In this document: positions 1 to 5,678 of the stretch, piece by piece
Position numbering within the stretch: the first letter of the stretch is position 1
Layout: every line of letters begins with the position of its first letter
Source of the DNA: Akkermansiaceae bacterium
GTDB lineage: Bacteria; Verrucomicrobiota; Verrucomicrobiia; Verrucomicrobiales; Akkermansiaceae
Length of the DNA: 5,678 nucleotides
NCBI GenBank assembly: GCA_029288115.1
Contig: JARFPV010000619.1
Span: 1 to 5,678, forward strand
Direction of reading: 5' to 3'
Made by a program: the position numbers and the translations under genes
Notes under the pieces: model-generated
What the model saw: the letters and a program-made list of their open reading frames with translations, nothing else
What the model was told of the DNA's origin: nothing
Database searches by the model: none

Positions 1-729
1 CTCGCCGTGCGAGGCTTCATGGATGCCATCATGAAGCTCGACCCTGTCGAAGCGCGCAAACACATCGACACCTCACAGGTATCGTATGCAAAACTTGCGG
101 GGCTCTGCATCATTTTTGAGGAGGGCGAGTATAAGCTCATCAAAGACCGGCCCCTCAGGAAAATGTTCCTACGCAACACTACAGCAGGATGGTTAGCGCG
201 CGTGGAAGCTCCTAACAAGGGAGAATCGGCAATGTTTGCTATCAACACCAAACGCAAAGACGTCAATTCACCTTGGAAGATCACCGAGATCAATTTAGAC
301 AAGTTGCTTGCCGATTATGCAAACCGTTTTTCAGATGGAGACATCCACTACACACCGCTGATCAAAAACCCGCAGGGTGGTGATTCACTGGTGATTTATT
401 TCGACCTTGATTCCGGATTACTCACTGAACGGACGCAACGCCAACTCCGCATCGTGGCTAATCTATTAAAAACGGACGAGGACAAAAACCTGACGATTTC
501 AGGACACACCGATGCCCTTGGATCAGATGACTACAATCTAGCCCTGTCAGAGAAGCGAGCCAACACAGTGATGGATTTCTTTGTCAAAAAGGGAGTGCCT
601 GCCAAGCAGATGAAAATCATAGGATTTGGTAAAGCACAACCTAGAGTCCCTAACCAGACTGAAGACGGTGCCGACAACCCGGACGGGCGGCGCGTGAACC
701 GTCGCGCGGAAATCCTTCTCGACTTCTAA
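1..729 (+). CDS. OmpA-family peptidoglycan-binding protein (5' partial)
   Basis: The frame is open to the left edge, so the true start and any signal peptide or lipobox lie outside the window; the GTG at 7 is only the first possible start inside it. Residues below count from that GTG (240 aa). Residues 1-105 form a compact alpha/beta region (AGLCIIFEEG, then WKITEINLDKLLADYA), which I read as the NTF2-like N-terminal domain often found before OmpA domains in Planctomycetes and Verrucomicrobia. Residues 127-239 are an OmpA C-terminal domain: SLVIYFDLDS, the GHTDALGSDDYN loop, LSEKRA and NRRAEI. Asp169 and Arg184 are 15 residues apart, matching the pair that binds diaminopimelate in known OmpA domains. 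The expected role is non-covalent attachment of an outer-membrane or periplasmic protein to peptidoglycan. The stop lies six bases before the next start, which suggests an operon with the M23 peptidase. The family is secure; the N-terminal domain assignment is less so. Confidence 0.93.
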   Translation, partial: LAVRGFMDAIMKLDPVEARKHIDTSQVSYAKLAGLCIIFEEGEYKLIKDRPLRKMFLRNTTAGWLARVEAPNKGESAMFAINTKRKDVNSPWKITEINLDKLLADYANRFSDGDIHYTPLIKNPQGGDSLVIYFDLDSGLLTERTQRQLRIVANLLKTDEDKNLTISGHTDALGSDDYNLALSEKRANTVMDFFVKKGVPAKQMKIIGFGKAQPRVPNQTEDGADNPDGRRVNRRAEILLDF

Positions 730-735
730 CGATTG

Positions 736-1563
736 ATGTCAAAAACATCCACACAACAACGCTTAATCTACTGTTTTGCAGCGGCTGTTGTCATCGGCAT
801 CGTCATCACTACCACACTTGCATACTTACGCAGTCATGCGGGTCAACTAGCACCACTGAAGTCGATGAAGTCATGGCAGCATGCTGATGTTCCACTTGGT
901 TACACACTTGATGACGGTAACACCGCGGTATTTGATCCACGATTCCTGCAACTCACCGCGTTTGACCGAGCCCTCCTCCCCTCCGCTCCCACGATGAGCT
1001 GGCCGATGGGCAGCCGTCATGGCGCTCTAACATACAACGCCCAACCCTTCTGGGCTGACAACAAACAGCGCGGCGGCCATCATACAGGCGATGACATCAA
1101 TGGCATCGGCGGCATGAATACCGACCTTGGCGACCCCGTCTACGCAGTCGCAAATGGCTTGGTCATCTACCGCGGCGAACCCGCTCCGGGATGGGGTAAT
1201 ACAATCATACTCGCCCACCGTTCGCCTGACGGCAGCGTGTATCAACATATGTATGCCCACTTGCAGAAAAGTTATGCCGCACTCGGAGAGTTAGTTTCTA
1301 TCGGAGAAAAAATAGGCACTGTAGGCACTGCAAATCTCAATTACCCGGCACACTTGCACTTTGAATTCAGACATTCGAGCGGCGTCTGGATTGGTTCCGG
1401 CTATGTCAACGGCCCCACTGAACATCTCGACCCAGCTTCGGAATTCGGCAGGTTTTCCAATAAACCACCCGATTTATTGCATACTGAACCGTTAGCCGTC
1501 GTGAAACGTGAGCGCCTCCAAAAAGCACGTGAGGGAATTTTGATAAATAACTCCACAAAATAA
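736..1563 (+). CDS. Membrane-anchored M23 (LytM-type) metalloendopeptidase
   Basis: The protein has 275 residues and is predicted to cut peptide bonds in peptidoglycan in the periplasm. Residues about 10-30 are one hydrophobic segment (LIYCFAAAVVIGIVITTTLA) without a clear signal-peptidase site, so it is probably a signal anchor. Residues about 85-235 are the M23 domain. The zinc ligands are visible: His116 and Asp120 in HTGDD, and His208 in HLHFEF (206-211); catalytic histidines are His175 (YAHL) and His206. The core DLGDPVYAVANGLVIYRG (130-147) is typical. Where many M23 enzymes have a Gly-Thr-Gly loop before HLH, this one has GTANLNYPA. No coiled coil precedes the domain, unlike EnvC or NlpD, and all ligands are present, so it should be active rather than a LytM activator. 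ATG at 736 is preferred over TTG at 733; neither has a Shine-Dalgarno sequence. The OmpA stop ends six bases upstream. The exact bond cleaved cannot be read from the sequence. Confidence 0.92.
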   Translation: MSKTSTQQRLIYCFAAAVVIGIVITTTLAYLRSHAGQLAPLKSMKSWQHADVPLGYTLDDGNTAVFDPRFLQLTAFDRALLPSAPTMSWPMGSRHGALTYNAQPFWADNKQRGGHHTGDDINGIGGMNTDLGDPVYAVANGLVIYRGEPAPGWGNTIILAHRSPDGSVYQHMYAHLQKSYAALGELVSIGEKIGTVGTANLNYPAHLHFEFRHSSGVWIGSGYVNGPTEHLDPASEFGRFSNKPPDLLHTEPLAVVKRERLQKAREGILINNSTK

Positions 1564-1643
1564 CGTATTCTAGGATTGGACTATGTATTGTGATTGCCCC
1601 TGATGCAATTCAAGGATATTCAAAAAACCTCCGAACCACACTT

Positions 1644-4301
1644 ATGAGTGACAACGCTCCAGATACAGATTTTACACCACCCGAGCTCGAGGAAATAGGC
1701 CGGCTACTTCCTGCCTATGAGGTACACTACTTTATCGCCAAAGGAGGAATGGGGGCTGTGTATATGGCACGTCAGAAATCACTCGAGAGAGACGTCGCCA
1801 TCAAAATCCTGCCACGCCATTTTGGTGAAGACGCTAGCTTCCGCGCGTCATTTGAGACCGAGGCAAAGAGCATGGCAAAACTCAACCATCCGAACCTGAT
1901 CAGTATTTATGATTTCGGGCAGGTCGATGGCCTGCTCTACATCATCATGGAGATGGTTCAGGGCAAATCCCTCTATCACTCAGCCTACGGAAAAACCATC
2001 GACCCCAGCGAGGCAGCACGCATTGTCTTAGGCATCTGCAATGGACTGGAAAATGCACACAAACACGGCATCTTACACAGGGACATCAAGCCTGCCAATA
2101 TCCTGCTTGACCCCAAGGCATCTCCAAAAATTGGCGACTTCGGCCTGGCCCAGCCCGCCGGCGACACAGAATCCGAAGTATCCTTCGGCACCCCTGGTTA
2201 CTCGGCACCTGAAGTGATCCACAACCCAGCTGCCGTTGATGAGAGCACTGATCTCTACTCGGTTGGCGTTATTCTTTACGAGCTTCTGACTGGCCACCTC
2301 CCGTCTAGCAGCTATTCCCCAGCCGCCTCGGAAGTGAATTGCGATCCAGGATATGACCGCGTCATCCGTAAGGCGACTCATCCGACCCCTGCACTTCGTT
2401 ACCGCAACGCAAAGTCCATGGCAGCCGATCTTGAAAAGGTCATGCACGCGAAGCAGAAAGAGAACCCACTACTCGTCAAAGCGGACTCCAAACCGTCGTC
2501 ATCGACCGCTAAAACGCTGCTGACCGCAGCTCCTGCGACAAACGCGCCAAAAGCTGACCACGCGACGGGCGACGGAAAAATAACAGCACCAGTTAGTGCT
2601 AAACCGGCTTCGGCTAATAATAAGGCTGCCCCGCCCACACCTCAAAAAGTTGGTTCCAATGTCCCCCTCATCAGGAACATCATCATCATAATCGCTCTGC
2701 TCGCCGCCATATACATTGCCTGGGAGGGATACAAGGTCGTACGCAGCAAACGCGAAGCGGCACAGCAACTTGCGGATGAAGAGAAAGCAAAACGCGAGAA
2801 AGAAGCTCAAGAAAAAAGAGACCGCGAACGCAAGGAGAGGCAAGCAGCAATCGATGCCAAACGGAATAACCCAGACCGGCAATCGAAGGGCAAGACACCC
2901 GACACTCTCCAGCCCAAAGAAGAGAGCCCGATAGAGACCCTTGCTCGATTGAAATCGGCCCTGTTTCTGGGCAAACGGAACGAAATGCCAAAATCCACGA
3001 TCAATAACGGCAAACGCGCGCGATTCTTCAGAGCCACCCCAATGACATGGCATGCTGCACAGCAGTTTTGCGAACAACACGGTGGGCACCTCGCCGTTTT
3101 CGACAACTCAACTGACCTCAAAAAATTCGCCCACGAAATTAAAGACGAGGCATCCGTCTGGCTAGGCGCAGGCACTGCTGGCAATCAACAGTGGCGGTGG
3201 GTCGACAACACACCGTGGGAACAAGAAATCCGGAAAACCTCCAAAGCGGCTTACGTGTCCGTTGATGACACTGGTATTCTCAGACCACAGCCAGCGCAAA
3301 CCTCTCTTCCGTTTTTCATTGAGTGGATGATGGACGGCTCCACTCCGGGCACCCTCGAGGCGCAGCTCACAAGGTGCGCCGAATCCATCAAGGCAGGCAC
3401 ACCTGAGTATCCGGCTGGCACGCTGAGTTACGACAATCGTTATTATCTTCATGTCCAACGACGATGCGACTGGCAAACTGCACGTGATTTCGCCTCAACC
3501 GCTGGTGGTGTTCTTAGCGTTCCTTCAAACGCTGACGAGAACATCTGGATCGCCACTTTTCTCGAAGACCAACTGGGTAAGGATCAAGCTTGTTGGATCG
3601 GCGGTATCCACCAAGCGGGCAGCGGATGGAAATGGGCAACGGGTGAGTCATGGAAATTCGCAAATTGGCGCAGTGGCACTCCTGATGAGGACACCGGAGA
3701 ACAACTTGCCAGCGCGATGACATCCTCTGGGGAATGGGATGATTACACAAGCTACAGCAAACTTGGGTCATTCTTGATCGAATGGAGTAATGACGGGCAA
3801 GGTCTGGAAGCTGTGCAAACTGAAAAAGTCGTAGCGGCCGATCCCGTAGCACCCTTACGCGCCAAATGCGCTGCCATTCTCATCGGCATCCAGAAACGTC
3901 ATGAGAAAGAATTTCATAACAATATCAAGGGGTATGAGCAGGAACTCAGGACTTTTCAAAGGAACTTGGTCTTAAGTCAGCAAAAAGCACTCGGCCCCGG
4001 TATTCTGGAAATGCAAAACCGCTACAAGAATGGCCGGATTCCGGATGACCTACCCATCGCGGACATGCCCAGAAAACTCCATGACATCGTCAACTCGAGA
4101 CTAAAGAGACAAGCACAAATCCAAAGCAAATATATCAGCGAAATGGAGAATATCCGCCAGAAGTACCGGGCTAATCTCCACAACATGTCCTCGGAACTAA
4201 AAAGCAAGGGCCTGGCATCCCGTTTGAACAAAGTGAGGGACGAACTCTCCAACACAAACGATGGAACCGAGAATTTCATCAGTCACATCCTTGAAAACTA
4301 G
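1644..4301 (+). CDS. Transmembrane Ser/Thr kinase with tandem C-type-lectin-like ectodomain
   Basis: The protein has 885 residues. The kinase domain spans about 25-266: glycine loop KGGMGAVY (33-40), VAIK Lys54, alpha-C Glu73, HRDIKPAN with Asp147 and Asn152, DFG Asp165 and GTPGYSAPE (182-190). All catalytic residues are present, so it should phosphorylate Ser/Thr in the cytoplasm. The first glycine of the loop is Ala32. A Pro/Ala/Lys-rich linker (270-343) leads to one membrane segment (about 344-360, with five Ile in a row), then a highly charged Lys/Glu/Arg helix (363-405). Two CTLDs follow at about 459-561 and 595-714; the second has WIGG, GTPDED and WDD and is the better conserved. Residues about 740-870 look like a coiled coil. 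The start is ATG 1644, because MSDNAPD...YEVH aligns with MSEATPD...YEVH of the downstream paralogue; GTG 1590 would add 18 unrelated residues, although TTGGA lies nine bases before it. The gene is 80 bases after the M23 gene. Neither ligand nor substrate is known. Confidence 0.93.
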   Translation: MSDNAPDTDFTPPELEEIGRLLPAYEVHYFIAKGGMGAVYMARQKSLERDVAIKILPRHFGEDASFRASFETEAKSMAKLNHPNLISIYDFGQVDGLLYIIMEMVQGKSLYHSAYGKTIDPSEAARIVLGICNGLENAHKHGILHRDIKPANILLDPKASPKIGDFGLAQPAGDTESEVSFGTPGYSAPEVIHNPAAVDESTDLYSVGVILYELLTGHLPSSSYSPAASEVNCDPGYDRVIRKATHPTPALRYRNAKSMAADLEKVMHAKQKENPLLVKADSKPSSSTAKTLLTAAPATNAPKADHATGDGKITAPVSAKPASANNKAAPPTPQKVGSNVPLIRNIIIIIALLAAIYIAWEGYKVVRSKREAAQQLADEEKAKREKEAQEKRDRERKERQAAIDAKRNNPDRQSKGKTPDTLQPKEESPIETLARLKSALFLGKRNEMPKSTINNGKRARFFRATPMTWHAAQQFCEQHGGHLAVFDNSTDLKKFAHEIKDEASVWLGAGTAGNQQWRWVDNTPWEQEIRKTSKAAYVSVDDTGILRPQPAQTSLPFFIEWMMDGSTPGTLEAQLTRCAESIKAGTPEYPAGTLSYDNRYYLHVQRRCDWQTARDFASTAGGVLSVPSNADENIWIATFLEDQLGKDQACWIGGIHQAGSGWKWATGESWKFANWRSGTPDEDTGEQLASAMTSSGEWDDYTSYSKLGSFLIEWSNDGQGLEAVQTEKVVAADPVAPLRAKCAAILIGIQKRHEKEFHNNIKGYEQELRTFQRNLVLSQQKALGPGILEMQNRYKNGRIPDDLPIADMPRKLHDIVNSRLKRQAQIQSKYISEMENIRQKYRANLHNMSSELKSKGLASRLNKVRDELSNTNDGTENFISHILEN

Positions 4302-4330
4302 AGTGTACACCTGGGACATTCTTAGGTTTA

Positions 4331-4349
4331 ATTGATATTTAGTATCAAT
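4331..4349. promoter_or_regulatory. 7-5-7 inverted repeat, possible operator
   Basis: ATTGATA (4331-4337) and TATCAAT (4343-4349) are perfect inverted copies around TTTAG. The dyad covers the candidate -35 element and the start of the spacer, which is where a dimeric repressor would block transcription. As RNA it would be a weak AT-only-tipped hairpin without a following U-run, so it is a poor terminator for the upstream gene. The operator role is inferred from position alone. Confidence 0.3.
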
Positions 4350-4359
4350 GCATTATCCT
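4332..4359 (+). promoter_or_regulatory. Candidate sigma-70-type promoter for the pseudokinase gene
   Basis: TTGATA (4332-4337) matches five of six -35 consensus bases. After a 16-base spacer, TATCCT (4354-4359) matches four of six -10 bases, including the key T, A and final T. Transcription would start near 4366, giving a leader of about 89 bases. The support is pattern matching only; promoter rules in this bacterial group are poorly constrained and read-through from the upstream kinase gene is equally possible. Confidence 0.3.
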
Positions 4360-4364
4360 TGCAG

Positions 4365-4441
4365 TTGGCGAACGTTTTAGGTTAGAATACCCGAGGCAAC
4401 GTGTGTCCTTCGCCAAACGAGGCAGATTTTCGCTCCGTTTG
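4365..4441 (+). promoter_or_regulatory. Leader with two competing inverted repeats before the pseudokinase gene
   Basis: TTGGCGAA (4365-4372) is a perfect inverted match to TTCGCCAA (4409-4416). CAAACG (4414-4419) is a perfect inverted match to CGTTTG (4436-4441), and this second stem can extend by AG/CT (4420-4421 with 4433-4434) if C4435 bulges. The arms share bases 4414-4416, so both full stems cannot form at once. The second ends 13 bases before the ATG at 4455 and could affect ribosome access. The first has a long 36-base loop and may not be stable alone. No known riboswitch class is recognised here. Confidence 0.3.
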
Positions 4442-4454
4442 CCTTGCCGCAACC

Positions 4455-5678
4455 ATGTCTGAAGCCACTCCAGATTTCAATTCCCCTACACCTGAGCGGC
4501 TTAGCGGTTTGCTCTCAGGTTATGAGGTACACACTCAGGTATCCAGCGGCATCGGCGGTACAGTTTACGAGGCACGACAGGTCTCACTCGATCGGAAAGT
4601 CACGATCAAGGTGCTACCTCCAGAGATTGGAAAGGATGCCGCATTGCGCAGCGCCTTCGAGGCAGAGGCCAAAACCATGGCACGGCTGAACGACCCGAAT
4701 CTCGTGGACGTTTTCGATTTTGGTGCTGTCGATGGCATGCTTTTCATCATTATGGAGCATGTTCCCGGCCGGTCCCTGCATGAGGCCACCCACGGCAGCC
4801 ATGTTGATCAGAAGGAAAGCGCTCGTCTTATGGCGGACGTGTGCCATGGCCTTCATCACGCCCATCAAGAAGGCATTGTTCACCGGGCATTGGAACCAAA
4901 AAACATCCTCATCAACCAAGAGACCCAGCCCAAGATTGTGGATTTTGGTCTCGCTAACCTTTTCGCCAACCGTTCAGAACAGCTGACAAGCCCCTACGCT
5001 GCGCCGGAAACCTATCAGGCCGGAAGCAAGGTCGATCTACGTGCTGACATCTATTCCGCCGGGATGATCCTCTACGACCTGGTGGTAGGACGCCTTCCAT
5101 CAGAACCATACGCCCCGCCATCCACAGTCAGAAATTGCTGCCCAGAAATTGATGCCATCGTTTTCAAGGCGATTCAGCCTGACCCAGAGCTGCGTTACGC
5201 TAGCGCAGACGAGATGGCTGTCGATCTGGAAGAAATGCTTGGCAAGTTGGGTACCCCACCCACTCAAGAACTCATTCGGACTTTAGTGACTGCCGCGCCT
5301 GCTGGTGTGAAGCCTATTGCTCGGCCAGTAGCCATTCCATCATCGTCCAGCAGCACCCCCGTCATCGTATCTTTTCTCGTCGTCGCCGTCCTAGCCGGAA
5401 TCATCCTCATGGTCGTGAATTCAAATTCTTCTTCAGAAACCGATAAGAAGACCACACGCGATCAATCTGCCTCACCCGCAGACAAGCCCAAGGCTAATCC
5501 AACCAAACCCAAACCACGCCACCACAAGCCAAATCGACCAAAGGAGGACAGACGTAAACCGAATATCGTGGATACGCCGAAACCCACCCCTGATCCCGAT
5601 CCGGAGAAAGATCCGGACAATATGGGCGAAAAGGAGGAACCCATCGAAAAAGCAGATCCCACCCCACCGGAGAAGCCC
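4455..5678 (+). CDS. Transmembrane pseudokinase, paralogue of the upstream kinase (3' partial)
   Basis: The frame from ATG 4455 stays open for 408 codons to the right edge, so the C-terminus is missing. Residues about 23-262 form a protein-kinase fold clearly related to the upstream gene: 18 of 33 residues match by eye from the YEVH motif through VxIKxL. Lys52, alpha-C Glu71, Asn150, DFG Asp163 and APE (183-185) are kept. The catalytic loop reads HRALEPKN (143-150): the catalytic Asp is Ala145 and the Lys two positions later is Glu147. The segment from DFG to APE is three residues shorter than in the neighbour. Phosphotransfer is therefore unlikely, while nucleotide binding remains possible. 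A Ser-rich stretch leads into a membrane segment (about 303-321), then a Pro/Lys/Asp-rich linker. The linker ends with KEEPIEKA, resembling KEESPIETLA just before the first CTLD repeat of the neighbour, so a similar ectodomain may follow outside the window. GTG 4401 is an in-frame alternative start but is not supported by the paralogue alignment. Confidence 0.92.
   Translation, partial: MSEATPDFNSPTPERLSGLLSGYEVHTQVSSGIGGTVYEARQVSLDRKVTIKVLPPEIGKDAALRSAFEAEAKTMARLNDPNLVDVFDFGAVDGMLFIIMEHVPGRSLHEATHGSHVDQKESARLMADVCHGLHHAHQEGIVHRALEPKNILINQETQPKIVDFGLANLFANRSEQLTSPYAAPETYQAGSKVDLRADIYSAGMILYDLVVGRLPSEPYAPPSTVRNCCPEIDAIVFKAIQPDPELRYASADEMAVDLEEMLGKLGTPPTQELIRTLVTAAPAGVKPIARPVAIPSSSSSTPVIVSFLVVAVLAGIILMVVNSNSSSETDKKTTRDQSASPADKPKANPTKPKPRHHKPNRPKEDRRKPNIVDTPKPTPDPDPEKDPDNMGEKEEPIEKADPTPPEKP

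Noticed and set aside
1313..1330. Perfect tandem 9-base repeat TAGGCACTG in the M23 gene
   Set aside because: It encodes IGTVGT, the normal Gly-containing strand of M23 domains, so it reflects protein constraint or chance and not a mobile or phase-variable repeat.
1593..1609. ATTGC-N7-GCAAT inverted repeat before the active kinase
   Set aside because: The five-base arms are short enough to be chance in an 80-base gap, and the spacing differs from the dyad at 4331-4349, so it does not look like a shared operator.
1590..1643. Longer start (GTG 1590) for the active kinase
   Set aside because: It adds 18 residues with no counterpart in the paralogue, whose N-terminus aligns with ATG 1644 (MSDNAPD against MSEATPD). 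The TTGGA nine bases before the GTG keeps it possible but less likely.
2499..3089. 196-codon open frame on the minus strand
   Set aside because: It lies wholly inside the kinase gene, opposite its linker and first CTLD. Its product is Cys/Phe/Ser/Leu-rich with no recognisable domain, as expected from the complement of Lys/Glu-rich codons.
4303..4310. GTGTACAC palindrome just after the kinase stop
   Set aside because: An eight-base palindrome is too common to support a call, and no second copy or associated motif is seen.
4383..4388. TAGAAT as an alternative -10 element before the pseudokinase
   Set aside because: It fits the -10 consensus well, but the best upstream -35 (TTGCAG, 18 bases away) matches only three of six bases, so the TTGATA/TATCCT pair is preferred.
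5462..5662. Gly/Ser-rich minus-strand frame opposite the end of the pseudokinase
   Set aside because: The repetitive Gly/Ser/Phe product is the antisense reading of the Pro/Lys/Asp-rich linker. The plus frame is continuous with the kinase domain.

Overview
The window looks like chromosomal DNA from the Planctomycetes-Verrucomicrobia group, most likely a Verrucomicrobiales-type member. That is an inference from gene content, with no rRNA or other marker to confirm it. The signs are eukaryotic-type Ser/Thr kinases fused to large C-type-lectin-like ectodomains, an OmpA protein with the N-terminal domain common in that group, mixed moderate-GC codon use, and start codons without Shine-Dalgarno sequences. 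All four genes lie on the + strand. No mobile element, RNA gene or CRISPR array is visible.

Layout: (1) 1-729, the 3' part of a peptidoglycan-binding OmpA-family protein, cut by the window's left edge; (2) 736-1563, a membrane-anchored M23 zinc endopeptidase, six bases after the OmpA stop and probably co-transcribed with it; (3) 1644-4301, an 885-residue transmembrane Ser/Thr kinase with an intact active site, a single membrane segment, two tandem C-type-lectin-like domains (CTLDs) and a C-terminal coiled coil; (4) 4455-5678, a paralogous membrane kinase cut by the right edge. In gene 4 the catalytic HRDxK motif reads HRALE, so it is predicted to be a pseudokinase. This last gene has no stop codon in the window.

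The 153-base gap before gene 4 (4302-4454) is the only notable non-coding stretch. It holds a candidate promoter overlapped by a 7-5-7 dyad. Downstream of it are two inverted repeats that share an arm and so could form mutually exclusive hairpins in the leader of the pseudokinase mRNA.

The genes suggest an envelope module. One protein grips peptidoglycan (OmpA), one cuts it (M23), and an active and an inactive kinase would sit in the membrane, with the active one carrying a lectin-like sensor outside. The individual families are well known. The pairing of an active CTLD-kinase with a catalytically dead paralogue next to peptidoglycan genes is the most interesting feature, and its function is not known to me.
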